Positions 44,677 to 54,100 of a DNA stretch of 64,000 bases are shown piece after piece. The notes under the pieces were generated by a model, which was not told where the DNA came from, did no database searches, and worked only from the letters and a program-made list of their open reading frames with translations. This DNA is from WTGA01 sp965214055 (GTDB lineage Bacteria > Pseudomonadota > Gammaproteobacteria > Arenicellales > Poriferihabitantaceae). The stretch lies in the NCBI GenBank assembly GCA_965214055.1, contig OZ243931.1, positions 2,170,001 to 2,234,000 of the forward strand. The letters run 5' to 3'. The position numbers and the translations under genes were made by a program. Positions within the stretch are counted from its first letter, which is position 1. Each line of letters begins with the position of its first letter.

Positions 44677-45183
44677 ATGGCAAGAGGCGTTAACAAGGCG
44701 ATACTGGTGGGTAATTTGGGACGTGACCCGGAAATACGCTATACCCAGGGCGGGGCCGCAGTGGCCAATGTCACGATCGCCACCAGTGAATCCTGGAAGG
44801 ACAAGCAAACCGGAGAACAACAGGAAAGGACGGAATGGCACCGGGTGGTGTTTTTCGGGCGTCTTGCGGAAGTAGTGGGAGAGTACCTCAAAAAAGGGTC
44901 CCAGATTTATGTTGAAGGACGTATTCAGACACGTAAATGGCAGGACCAGAGCGGTCAGGATCGGTACACGACTGAAATCGTGGCCAACGAGATGCAGATG
45001 CTGGGTAGCAGGGGAAGCAGTTCCGGGGGCGCAGTCGCTTCCGCCGGTTCCGGGGCAGTAGCCGCTTCCGCCGGTTCCGGTTTCAATCAATCCCCATCCC
45101 CGCCGGCAAAACGACAGGAAAGCCAGGGAGATTATGGAGGAGGTGGTGATGTCGACGATTTTGATGACGACATTCCTTTTTGA
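44677..45183 (+). CDS. ssb: single-stranded DNA-binding protein
   Basis: SSB protects single-stranded DNA and recruits repair proteins. The OB fold (ARGVNKAILVGNLGRDPEIR, AVANVTIATSES, TEWHRVVFFGRLAEV, IYVEGRIQTRKWQDQ) fills residues 1-112; the C-terminal acidic tip DFDDDIPF binds partner proteins. The glycine-rich linker has a small tandem repeat (VASAGSGAVAASAGSG). ATG 44677 is chosen from the family; an in-frame extension to 44614 is not SSB-like. Length 168 residues. Confidence 0.98.
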   Translation: MARGVNKAILVGNLGRDPEIRYTQGGAAVANVTIATSESWKDKQTGEQQERTEWHRVVFFGRLAEVVGEYLKKGSQIYVEGRIQTRKWQDQSGQDRYTTEIVANEMQMLGSRGSSSGGAVASAGSGAVAASAGSGFNQSPSPPAKRQESQGDYGGGGDVDDFDDDIPF

Positions 45184-45454
45184 TGGCACAAATGGATTGA
45201 ATGCCCGCTGGCAGGTTCACCCGGTACGGCATAACGGCATCCTCCATTGTGGTGATCAGTCAGTCGTTTGAAGGTGAATTTCCATTGGGGTCTGTGCCGG
45301 TTCGTTCTGCTGTATGCCCGGGTTGCCGATGGGTGAGAGCGGGTTAAAATAGTTCCGGCGCCCGGCGCCCTTTGTCATGCCCTGTGGGATGGAACGGGGG
45401 ATGACCTGATTGAATCTTTCCCTCTTGCGGTTCGGCGTGGATGATTCTGGCCTA

Positions 45455-46051
45455 TTATTCTACCTGCTGTTCGATCTGCGTTTTTATCTGGGTTCGGGTG
45501 TTGGCTTGAAACGGGTCTTCGGGCTGTATGGTGTCGAGTTGTGCCAGCCAATGTTCGGCACTTTCAAAATCTCCCGCTTCGACTGCGGTTTGGACATTGT
45601 CGACAAACAGGGTTTTGATGGTTAACAGCCCGGATTTGGCCCGGTTGTTCTGGGGATCAATTTCCAGGATTTTCTGGTAGTCACTCCATGCATTTTGGTC
45701 TTCAGGGTACAGGTATTTTCCTTGGTTATAGTTTTTCTCGGCGGATGCAAATAGCGGGTCTATCCTGTTTTCCTGGATTTCCGTGATCAGAAATTTTCTG
45801 GCGCGCGGGGCGTCGGAATCTCTGGTGATTGTCATGGTCTCCTGCTTGATGGTTGACACCGTCTGCACGGGAGAATCCGCACTGTTTTCAGAAGACAGCA
45901 TTTCTGCCGATTGGCTTGGAGTTTGAGCGGTATCCTGATCCATCCATACGTAAGAAACCAGCACAATTACCAAGGTAATCGCAAGCCATGTTATGGGATG
46001 CCCGAAAAGCTGGGAGGTAACTCTTGGGTGGTCCCATTGTATGGACGGCAT
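45455..46051 (-). CDS. membrane-anchored hypothetical protein with TPR-like C-terminus
   Basis: A 198-residue protein with a short cytoplasmic N-terminus, one membrane helix (TWLAITLVIVLVSYVW, about residues 21-36), a Ser/Gln/Glu-rich linker and a C-terminal helical region with a TPR-like pair (NAWSDYQKILEIDPQNNRAK; AVEAGDFESAEHWLAQL). The segment NYNQGKYLYPEDQNAWSDY resembles N-terminal parts of periplasmic repeat proteins found near kinases or Ton systems in other gammaproteobacteria, but I cannot assign a family. It is convergent with ssb and lies upstream of tRNA-Ser on the opposite strand. Confidence 0.65.
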   Translation of the reverse strand: MPSIQWDHPRVTSQLFGHPITWLAITLVIVLVSYVWMDQDTAQTPSQSAEMLSSENSADSPVQTVSTIKQETMTITRDSDAPRARKFLITEIQENRIDPLFASAEKNYNQGKYLYPEDQNAWSDYQKILEIDPQNNRAKSGLLTIKTLFVDNVQTAVEAGDFESAEHWLAQLDTIQPEDPFQANTRTQIKTQIEQQVE

Positions 46052-46265
46052 GTGGGTTTATCAGGGGTTGCAAATGAAGAACACGAACAAAGATACCATA
46101 TTTGGATTTCCGGTTGCAGTGTATCGGATACCGAATTGCCGTCAATGGCGTCTTCGGCGGAATCGGATGCGCAAGCAACTCCGATTATCTTGTTATTCCG
46201 GTTGTCTTGTATTACCCTTCGCCGCCATTGCCGAGGAATCACAGAATTTCAAGAGCATTGAAACC

Positions 46266-46356
46266 GGAGAGGTGTCTGAGCGGTTTAAAGAGCACGCCTG
46301 GAAAGTGTGTATACGTTAATAGCGTATCGCGGGTTCGAATCCCGCCCTCTCCGCCA
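46266..46356 (+). tRNA. tRNA-Ser (anticodon GGA)
   Basis: Acceptor GGAGAGG (46266-46272) pairs with CCTCTCC (46346-46352), discriminator G, encoded CCA (46354-46356). The anticodon loop CTGGAAA gives anticodon GGA, reading UCC/UCU. The long variable arm (TGTATACGTTAATAGCGTA region) and T-arm GCGGG-TTCGAAT-CCCGC fit a class II serine tRNA. Genomic islands often insert at tRNA-Ser 3' ends, and accessory genes start right after it here. Confidence 0.96.
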
Positions 46357-46398
46357 TTGACTGCAAACGAACTTTTCTGTGCACTCGATGGCATGGCC

Positions 46399-46998
46399 TC
46401 ACAGCCCGCCGTTTGCAGGCTTTTTTATGGTTTGCAATGAATTTCGCTTCCATAAAATACCCTCTTTCTCCCTAATTTGAGCTTCCAGCCGAAATTGGAC
46501 TGATTGAGCTAATAATACAAATATCTGTGCGCGCTCTGAAGTATTGTCGTAGTCGACAGCGGTGGAGCACAGATCTTTAACTTTCTGATAGAAGCGTTTC
46601 TCGGATGCCCTGATATTACGGATACGCGCCAGCCACTCATCGAAATAATCCCACTTTTCAGTTTGCTTGAGGCGTGCATTATTCATGGCAAAGGCCTTAC
46701 CGAGATATTCCTGTAATACCGTATTGGCCCAGCGACGGAATTGCGTACCACGGGGGGGCGCGGACGCGGAAGCCAACATGGCATCCGGACCATGCATGTT
46801 GGTCGGGTACTGCTTTTCGTCTGAGGCAGTTGTCAAGGAAACCTTGACAACTGAATCGTCCAGTAGCTCCCTGTTTTCCAATATATTTTTCAGATGAAGG
46901 TGGGCAGTCTGCCTGGTGGTATCAAACAGCCCAGACATCGCATTGTGAGCAAGCCAAACCGTTCGGTCAGTGGCTCGGAGGCCACTCTCTGCCAGACA
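46399..46998 (-). pseudogene. RhuM-family remnant 1
   Basis: The minus-strand frame carries RhuM family motifs without a proper start: TVWLAHNAMSGLFDTTRQT, HLHLKNILENRELL, TASDEKQYPT, RGTQFRRWANTVLQEYLGKA, ARLKQTEKWDYFDEWLARIR, YDNTSERAQIF. The N-terminal ~25 residues are missing, the middle (usually YNLDAIISVGYRV) is garbled to NMHGPDAMLASAS, and the C-terminal third is lost. RhuM proteins (named from a Salmonella pathogenicity island) are common on islands and their function is unclear. It lies between tRNA-Ser and cueR. Confidence 0.8.
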
Positions 46999-47002
46999 CG
47001 AT

Positions 47003-47395
47003 TTATAATTTCTCCAGCAATGAATCAATAATTGGACAATCCGGTCGGTCATCACCCCGGCAATTTTTGACAAGATGGGCCAATTCATCATGCAAACACT
47101 GCAATTCCCGCTGTTTTTCTTCAATCTCGGCCAGTCTTTTGGAGGCAATTTTCTTCACGTCCGCACTGAAACGCTTTTCGTCAGCGTACAGGCCTAAAAG
47201 TTCCCGGCATTCATCAATCGAAAATCCGAATTCACGAGCGCGCCTGACAAAAATCAGTTTTCGAAGGGAGGCATCATCGTAGTGTCTGTATCCCGCTTCA
47301 GTGCGTGATGCAGGCCCTACCAACCCGATATCAGCGTAATACCGCACTGTTTTGACCGGTAGCCGGACAATTTTTGCTGCACTTGATATATTCAT
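47003..47395 (-). CDS. cueR: MerR-family copper-responsive regulator CueR
   Basis: CueR activates copper-efflux genes when it binds Cu(I). The 130-residue protein has the MerR winged helix (NISSAAKIVRLPVKTVRYYA, DIGLVGPASRTEAGYRHYD), a dimerisation helix, and the Cu(I) loop CRGDDRPDCPII with two cysteines eight residues apart, the hallmark of CueR (E. coli CPGDDSADCPII). ATG 47395 gives the family's N-terminus; the frame is open to 47455 but the extra part is not conserved. It is divergent from the DUF4396 gene, whose MerR-type promoter it should control. Confidence 0.93.
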   Translation of the reverse strand: MNISSAAKIVRLPVKTVRYYADIGLVGPASRTEAGYRHYDDASLRKLIFVRRAREFGFSIDECRELLGLYADEKRFSADVKKIASKRLAEIEEKQRELQCLHDELAHLVKNCRGDDRPDCPIIDSLLEKL

Positions 47396-47396
47396 C

Positions 47397-47427
47397 TTGA
47401 CTTTCCAGTTACTGGAAAGATTATTCT
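47397..47427 (+). promoter_or_regulatory. CueR-controlled promoter with 19-bp spacer
   Basis: -35 TTGACT (47397-47402) and -10 TATTCT (47422-47427) are 19 bp apart, the over-long spacer that MerR-family activators correct by DNA distortion. The spacer holds the perfect dyad CTTTCCAG-TTA-CTGGAAAG (47401-47419), similar to known CueR sites. It should drive the copper cluster downstream and is one base from the cueR start codon. Confidence 0.9.
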
Positions 47428-47457
47428 GTTTGAGAAACAAACGCAAGGGATACATTT

Positions 47458-47904
47458 ATGGCCTCAATGACTGAAGCAATCTTGATCGACTGGAGGTGCC
47501 CACACACTTGGCGGACCGCGTCGAAAAACACCGCCTGGTGTCTGCTCGGATGTGCCATAGGCGATCTGGGAACCATTGCATTTTTTCAGTTTACCGGCAT
47601 CCCGTGGTCGACTCTGGCGATCATGATCCTGGCGATAATCAACGGGCTTTTAACGTCTATCGCACTGGAAACGGTCATCCTTTCGCGTCAGATGACATTT
47701 CGACTGGCCTTCAAAACCGCAATTGGTATGTCTCTCATTTCCATGATCTCAATGGAGGTGGCCATGAATGTTGTGGATGTGTGGCTGACCGGCGGTGCAA
47801 AGCTGACATGGTGGGTCATCCCGATCATGTTGTCTGTCGGTTTCATTACACCGCTCCCCTACAACTACTGGCGTCTCAAAGCGCTGGGGAAAACATGCCA
47901 TTAG
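47458..47904 (+). CDS. DUF4396 membrane protein
   Basis: A 148-residue inner-membrane protein with about four helices and the DUF4396 signature CPHTWRTASKNTAWCLLGCAIGDLGT (as HTWRTASKNTAWCLLGC and GDLGTIAFFQ). Invariant His and Cys near the first helix could bind metal. DUF4396 proteins often occur beside copper or heavy-metal genes; the function is not established. It is the first gene after the CueR-type promoter, so copper induction is expected. Confidence 0.85.
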   Translation: MASMTEAILIDWRCPHTWRTASKNTAWCLLGCAIGDLGTIAFFQFTGIPWSTLAIMILAIINGLLTSIALETVILSRQMTFRLAFKTAIGMSLISMISMEVAMNVVDVWLTGGAKLTWWVIPIMLSVGFITPLPYNYWRLKALGKTCH

Positions 47905-47912
47905 GAGAAGAA

Positions 47913-48341
47913 ATGAATATCAAAGCCGTAATTGGTATCGTGGTGCTTGGAATGGTTTCGCTTGGTATTTTTATGTGGCAAAACCCAAAGCAACCCATCA
48001 TCACTGAGAATAACGGGATATCTGCAATGGTACTGGTATCTGTACCGGATACTTTGTCTTCATCAGGGAAGCTTGGGAAGCGCATTTTTGAAGAACAATG
48101 TGCTTCATGTCATGGCCGAAACGCGGCGGGACAAGAGGGCGTGGCTCCACCCCTGATACACAAAATCTATGAACCGTCTCACCACGGGGATGAGAGCTTT
48201 CAGCGTGCGGTTGCGCTTGGCGTTCGTGCTCACCACTGGCCATTCGGTAATATGCCACCGATTGAAGGGCTGACCCGGGTCGATGTATCCACCGTTATAA
48301 CCTATGTTCGAGAGCTTCAGCGGACAAATGGAATCCACTAA
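47913..48341 (+). CDS. membrane-anchored monoheme cytochrome c, first copy
   Basis: A 142-residue protein with an uncleaved N-terminal helix (AVIGIVVLGMVSLGIFMW), then a class I cytochrome c domain with heme motif CASCH (about residue 66) and a downstream NMPPIEGL segment holding the probable axial Met. ATG 47913 has AGGAG nine bases upstream. It is inside the copper cluster between DUF4396 and copC. It resembles the second cytochrome at 50095 in layout. Confidence 0.85.
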   Translation: MNIKAVIGIVVLGMVSLGIFMWQNPKQPIITENNGISAMVLVSVPDTLSSSGKLGKRIFEEQCASCHGRNAAGQEGVAPPLIHKIYEPSHHGDESFQRAVALGVRAHHWPFGNMPPIEGLTRVDVSTVITYVRELQRTNGIH

Positions 48342-48368
48342 ACCCACCAAACTGTGAAAGGAACAAGA

Positions 48369-48725
48369 ATGAATCGAATTTTTAATCTGATCATGATGGT
48401 CGCGTTTCCGGCTATTCTGACTTCGCAGGCATTCGCACATTCCGGTCTCGAAATGACCATACCTGAAAATGAAGCGGTGTTGGATGAAGTCCCTGAATCA
48501 GTTTCTGTCCATGTGGACAAAAAAATTCGTTTGACTAAAGTTGAAATGCAACACGAAGACCATAAAGCTTTTGAACTCGATATTTCCAAATATAAAGGGT
48601 TCGAAAAAGAGTTCACATTACCAATTGAACCAATGGGAACTGGAATTTACACCATATCCTGGCGTGCTCTTGGACAGGATGGGCATCCCGTTCAGGGTAA
48701 ATTCACATTTACCGTAATGGAATAG
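48369..48725 (+). CDS. copC: periplasmic copper-binding protein CopC
   Basis: CopC binds Cu(II) in the periplasm and hands copper on, often to CopD. The 118-residue precursor has a signal peptide (MNRIFNLIMMVAFPAILTSQ as its start) cut after AFA, so the mature protein begins HSGL with His1, a known Cu(II) ligand; GQDGHPVQGKFTFTV supplies the second His and the acidic ligand. The Ig-like CopC fold is short and complete. ATG 48369 follows AAAGGAAC. copD starts 6 bp downstream. Confidence 0.92.
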   Translation: MNRIFNLIMMVAFPAILTSQAFAHSGLEMTIPENEAVLDEVPESVSVHVDKKIRLTKVEMQHEDHKAFELDISKYKGFEKEFTLPIEPMGTGIYTISWRALGQDGHPVQGKFTFTVME

Positions 48726-48731
48726 TTTCGC

Positions 48732-49604
48732 ATGGACATTTGGAGCTTCTTTTCAATCACATCAAAACTCATGTTCTACATCGGTGCTCTGTTCGCTTCC
48801 GGCACAGCTTTCTACTCGATATTTTTTGAAACCAGTAAAGCAAAATCAAGTTTCCCGGGTCGACGGATAACGGGTTTATTTGCTGTTGTCGGGTTGGTTG
48901 CTGCAGCGGCGGGCTATGCCGCAGCTGCAGCAAGCTTGACCGGTGAAGCAGCAAGTGTATTCGACGGAGAAATACTTGGCATTCTTTGGCAAACTCCAGT
49001 TGGGACCGTATTGGTTTTTCGTGTTCTGGGGTTGTTGCTGATATTGGTTGGGCCTTTTACTGGCAGACCGGGCAAGAGCATAACGGCTATTGGCTGTTTG
49101 ATTGTACTGGGGGCATTCACTCAAATTAGTCATGTAACCGAGGTCTCCAACTTTTTTTTCCGGTTCTTGCTCCCAGTCCATTTGGTTGGAATTGCCCTCT
49201 GGGCCGGAATTTTGCTTCCTCTGTATCAATTGAGCTCAAATCCTTCAATGATTGCAACAACTGGAGAGATCGCTCATCGATTTGGGAGGTCAGCAGCGAT
49301 TTTCGTGCCCACATTACTGATCGCAGGCGGATGGCTTGCTTGTCAGTTGGTCGGTTCTTTCCAGAATTTATTTACCACAGGATACGGCCAGACACTTCTT
49401 GTTAAAGTCGCAACCGTAGCTGGCTTGCTGGGATTGGCGGTTGCCAACAAGCTACGGTTTGTTCCTGCCCTCAGAGCAGGAGATGCCTCTGCGCTTAAAC
49501 ATTTTAACCAGTCAGTCCGCATTGAGATTCTGTTGGTGGTTCTCGTGCTTTCTATCACTGCTGTTCTGACCAGTGTTCTCACTTTACCGGAGACCCATTC
49601 ATAA
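48732..49604 (+). CDS. copD: copper resistance D family membrane protein
   Basis: CopD is an inner-membrane protein believed to take copper from CopC. The 290-residue protein has about eight membrane helices, with conserved pieces GTVLVFRVLGLLLI, LGAFTQISHVTEV, LLPVHLVGIALWAGILLPL and LVKVATVAGLLGLAVANKLRF. Start ATG 48732 is 6 bp after copC. The family is typically paired with CopC, as here. Confidence 0.9.
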   Translation: MDIWSFFSITSKLMFYIGALFASGTAFYSIFFETSKAKSSFPGRRITGLFAVVGLVAAAAGYAAAAASLTGEAASVFDGEILGILWQTPVGTVLVFRVLGLLLILVGPFTGRPGKSITAIGCLIVLGAFTQISHVTEVSNFFFRFLLPVHLVGIALWAGILLPLYQLSSNPSMIATTGEIAHRFGRSAAIFVPTLLIAGGWLACQLVGSFQNLFTTGYGQTLLVKVATVAGLLGLAVANKLRFVPALRAGDASALKHFNQSVRIEILLVVLVLSITAVLTSVLTLPETHS

Positions 49605-50094
49605 TTACACGTCCGCGGCGATTCCTGGCACGCCGCGTCTGGCGTTTGCAGAGGATGTCATGCGGTTACGAGCAGAACCAGTCAACCCTGATCTTTTGCC
49701 AGGTAAAAGCTCAGCGGCACCTTGGGAGATTAACGGTTTCACTCCGGCTCACGACCATTTTGGCCAAAAAGGGGGCGGCGCGTGAGGGTTCGGTTTAACA
49801 ATGCCATGAAGCAGGCTTCAGCGGTGCATTGGCAATGTTACAACAGACCGGGTATTTTCACCCGAACTTTCCGGGGTGAACGGAAAAGGGGTTGTCTAGG
49901 ATGGCATGCTTTTCGTAATTCCTGATCCAATCGAAAATTTTCTTTTGGCACCTGCTCAACGCATTGGACATCATCGCTGATGCAACAGGTGAAAAAATCG
50001 CGGTCGATTTCCCGACACGTGACGGTTGATTACGATTGGGAGGGTTGCAGTTAACGATGCGGCGGATCAAAATCTGAGACCAAGAACTCTGGAA
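49605..50094. other. gap inside copper cluster, no recognised gene
   Basis: About 490 bp between copD and the second cytochrome. No recognised gene, no RNA gene, and no clear promoter or terminator. Short open frames occur on both strands but lack domains. Possibly remnant DNA from island rearrangement. Confidence 0.4.
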
Positions 50095-50583
50095 ATGAAG
50101 ATATTTCACAAAAAAGGGAGCAAAAACATGGTCGCCTTGATAGCGCTTCTTCTGATTGTGTGCGTTGGCGGCGTTGTTATTTTTATACCCGATACGCCCA
50201 CCATCGTTCTTGTTTCAAGCGAAAAAATGCTGTCTGCCTCCACGGGTGAGAAACTGTACCAACAACATTGTGCAAGTTGTCATGGGAAAAATCTGGAAGG
50301 TCAGCCAAACTGGAGGACGCCAACCCCTGAAGGTGGATTTCCCGCTCCGCCTCATGATGAAACAGGCCATACCTGGCATCATGATGATGAGACTTTATTC
50401 AACTATACAAAACTTGGTGGTAAGGGCATAGCCGAACAGTTGGATTACGAAAACCCGAATAGTGGTATGCCGGCTTATCAAAATATACTCAGCGACAACG
50501 AGATAATTTCAATACTGAACTATATTAAATCAACCTGGCCGCAAGAAATACGCGATATTCAATCTGCCAGAAATACCAAATAA
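50095..50583 (+). CDS. membrane-anchored monoheme cytochrome c, second copy
   Basis: A 162-residue cytochrome c with an N-terminal membrane helix (MVALIALLLIVCVGGVVIFI), heme motif CASCH (about residue 60), PPHDETGHTWHHDDETLF and NPNSGMPAYQN with a likely axial Met. The segment LSASTGEKLYQQHCASCHGK resembles the first cytochrome at 47913. ATG 50095 and ATG 50128 are both possible. Its position after copD fits copper-cluster cytochromes in other bacteria, perhaps in Cu(I) oxidation; that role is inference. Confidence 0.85.
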   Translation: MKIFHKKGSKNMVALIALLLIVCVGGVVIFIPDTPTIVLVSSEKMLSASTGEKLYQQHCASCHGKNLEGQPNWRTPTPEGGFPAPPHDETGHTWHHDDETLFNYTKLGGKGIAEQLDYENPNSGMPAYQNILSDNEIISILNYIKSTWPQEIRDIQSARNTK

Positions 50584-50710
50584 TTCTGGGTTCCAATGAA
50601 ACCCAGATCGGGATTCGAACTGGCGATGTGTATCGTACTTCCATTGTTCCAATTGCGGCTTCAGTGAAAGCGGAAATCAAATCGGCGCAAGGCGTTGCAA
50701 CCTGTTTTTC

Positions 50711-50988
50711 GTTATACTCAGAGTGATGGCTTTTTCCATCAGAAGCAGTTGTCCGGAATTTCCGGATAACCGAATTCCCATCTACTCACCAGAACCATAG
50801 ATTTATCAAATGCTCGCTGATGTGCGGACATACACATTGAATAACTCGGCCATCAGTTTTTGACTTGACCAAATGGACTCTTCCCCATACCGAACTTCCA
50901 TTTCTTCTTCCCCGGCTTGACGGGTAAAGACCAGGAATTCAGCGATGCGATTGCGAACAGCCAGACCTTGTGATTTCTTTTTGCCCAT
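50711..50988 (-). pseudogene. RhuM-family remnant 2 (frameshifted N-terminus)
   Basis: From ATG 50988 the minus strand reads VRNRIAEFLVFTRQAGEEE, MEVRYGEESIWSSQKLMAEL, then VYVRT, which is the RhuM N-terminus. A one-base shift after VRT restores ISEHLINLW (family: INEHLKNIF), and further on FRTTASDGKSHHSEYN appears in a third segment. Stops and frameshifts make it non-functional. Because it repeats the same domain as remnant 1, it comes from a second rhuM copy and is not the missing end of the first. Confidence 0.78.
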
Positions 50989-51176
50989 GCGGCCCTCTCC
51001 TTCAGAAGGCGGTCCATTTTTCCACGAATCGCTGCCAGTTCGTTTTCAAAGCGTATTGATTATCTGCTGAGGGGCTTCGATATTAATCCCGGCATCTTCT
51101 TCAACAGTATCGACATGGCACGGAATGCTTCGGGTGCCGACATAACCATGCAGTAATAGCGTTTTTGTAAACTACT

Positions 51177-54100
51177 ATGCAGCAATACGGTAACGATCAG
51201 ACTCTCTATTCACCATCGGACCTGGTCACCTTTTTGGGGTGCCACCATGCCAGCTTTCTTGACGTCAAGGCACTGAGTGAGGACCTGGACAGGACGGAGG
51301 CCAGCACGGTGGGTCAGCTGCTACAGAAGAAAGGCTGGGAGCATGAGGCTGCTTACCTCCAGCGCCTGAAGGATGAAGGTAAAACCGTCGTTGAAATTCC
51401 CAAAGGCCGCAATTTCCAGGATCGGGCTGCGCGAACGCTTGATGCCATGAAATCCGGCGCGGATATCATCTACCAGGCGGCGTTCTTTGCTGCGCCTTGG
51501 CGGGGCGATGCTGATTTTCTGATTAAATACGACACACCTTCCGGCTTGGGTGATTTCAGTTATGAGGTGCTGGATACCAAACTGGCGCGGACGCCTGCCC
51601 CCAAACATATCATGCAACTGTGTGTTTATTCCGAATTGCTGGCACACTTGCAAGGCTTTCGTCCGGCCAACATGCACCTGTTTTTAGGCGATCACGAAAA
51701 ACACAGCTTCCGTGTGGATGACTTCCTCTATTACTATACCTGCGCGAAAGGCCGCTTTGAAAACTATCTCCAGAGCCTGCCTGCAGATTCTTGCCCCGAG
51801 CCATGCAGTCACTGTAATTTCTGCCAATGGCGGGATGGCTGTAAGGAACGATGGGAAGAAGATGACCATTTGAGTCTTGTGGCCAATATCCGGCGTTCAC
51901 AGATGAACAAGCTGCGCAAAGCCGGCATTCATACCGTGGCGGACCTGGCAGCGACCACGCCGGACACCAAGGTCCCCAGTCTCAACCATGATGTGTTCCT
52001 GCGCCTGCGTTCACAGGCGGTCCTGCAAAATCACAAAGCGACCACAGGGGAAGACCGGTACGAGATTATTCCCTTCCTGCCGGGCAAGGGCTTCACCCGC
52101 ATGCCTGTGCCGGATGACGGCGATCTGTTTTTCGACATGGAAGGCGATCCGCTGTATCCCAATGGCTTGGAATACCTGTTCGGGGTGTATTATTCCAATG
52201 ATGGTGAAAAGCTGTTCAAGCCATTCTGGGCCCACGACCATGAAGAAGAAAAAGAGACATTCAAAGGTTTCATGGGCTTTTTGGCCGATCACCTGGCGGC
52301 GCATCCACATGCCCATGTCTACCACTACAATCACTATGAAACCACTGCACTCAAAAGGCTGGCCTGTCGCTATGCGGTCTGTGAAGAGCAGCTGGACAAT
52401 CTGCTCCGCAATCAAAAATTCATCGATCTGTATCTGGTGGTGCGTGAGAGTGTTCGCACCTCTGAACCTGGCTATTCCATTAAGAATTTAGAGACCTTCT
52501 ACATGGACAAGCGGGCCAATGAGGTGGCAACGGCAGCTGACAGCATCATCGTATATCACCAATGGCGTGAAACCCGTGTCGATAAATTACTGCGGGAGAT
52601 CGCCGATTATAACGAGATGGACTGTATCTCCACCCACTTGCTCCGCGACTGGCTGCTTTCTCTCAGGCCCGGTGATACGCCGTGGTTTAAAGGCTTGCCT
52701 GGAGATATCGGGGAAGAACCGTTGCAGCGAAAGGATTGGGAAATCGAATATGAGAAGTATCAGATTCGATTGGGCATGACTGGGGAAGACCCGTCTCCTG
52801 TCAATGAGCGCCTGCCCCATTTGCTGGAGTTCCACAACCGGGAAGCCAAGCCGCAATGGTGGGCCAGCTTTGAGCGTCAGGAGAAGTTTGAGGATGAACT
52901 GATTGACGACACGGAATGTCTGGGTGGACTGCAGCAAATTGGCGCTCCCGAACCTGAAAAGCGTTCCCTGATTTACACCTATCGCTTCCCGTCACAGGAA
53001 TACAAGCTGAAGGTCGGCACACCGGCCGTTAACATCGCCGCCATGGAAAGCGTAGGCACCATTGCCGGGATTGATGAGAATGCCTGTATGGTCAGAATCA
53101 AGCGCGGGGCCAACAGGGACCCGTTGCCGGAAAGCCTGTCCATTGGCCCACCGGGACCTATTGACAGCAGGATCATCCGCACGGCGATTTACCGCTATGC
53201 GGACCATGTGCTGGAAGCACCGGAAACCACCCATGCCGCCACAGAACTTTTGGCCCGTAATGTGCCGCGTATTCAGGGAAAGCGACCGGGGGAAAGGGTG
53301 ATTACCTCCAAGGACCTGCAGGCGGATGCATTGGAAGCCATCGCTGCGCTGGAGAACAGTTATCTCTTTATCCAGGGCCCCCCCGGTGCAGGTAAAACCT
53401 ACACCAGTAGCCACATCATTGTGGAGTTGATCAAACGTGGAAAAAAGATCGGCGTTACCTCCAACTCCCACAAGGCCATTCACAATCTGCTGAAAAAGGT
53501 CGAAAGCGTCGCCGCCGAAAAAGGTGTGGAATTCCAGGGCATCAAGAAAGCCAGCCTGGGCAATGCTGAGACATTTTTTGATGGACGATGTATCCGTTCA
53601 GAGACCAGGACCGAGAACATGAAGCGTGACGCTGACCTGTTTGCCGGGACAGCGTGGGCCTTTTCCAGTTCGCATTTTCATGGCCAACTGGATTATCTGT
53701 TCATTGATGAGGCCGGACAGGTTGCCACCGCCAATGTCGTCGCCATGGCAACGGCCACCAGGAACATCATTCTGGTGGGAGATCAGATGCAGCTGGGCCA
53801 ACCCGTTCAGGGCACGCATCCCGGGGAAGCCGGATTGTCAGTGCTGGAGTTTTTGCTGGGGGATTATTCCACCATCCCCGCAGAGCGCGGTATCTTCCTT
53901 GACCAGACATGGCGTATGCGTCCGAGTATCTGCCAATTTATTTCTGATGCCTTTTATGATGGACGGTTAACGGCCCATGAAAGCACCATCGGGCGGAGTC
54001 TGGACCTTCAGGGCGCTGGTCTGCCCAATGAAGGCATTGTGATGATCCCTGCTGAGCATGATGGCTGTTCCCAAAAGAGCGTGGAAGAGGGGGGGATCAT

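Noticed and set aside
47496..47912. Upstream extension of the first cytochrome c
   Set aside because: It overlaps the DUF4396 gene in another frame; ATG 47913 has a good ribosome binding site and the expected membrane helix.
50605..50640. Possible tRNA 3' end or att site (GGGATTCGAACTGGCG)
   Set aside because: It resembles a T-arm only loosely; no acceptor, anticodon arm or CCA could be built, and it does not match the tRNA-Ser 3' end.
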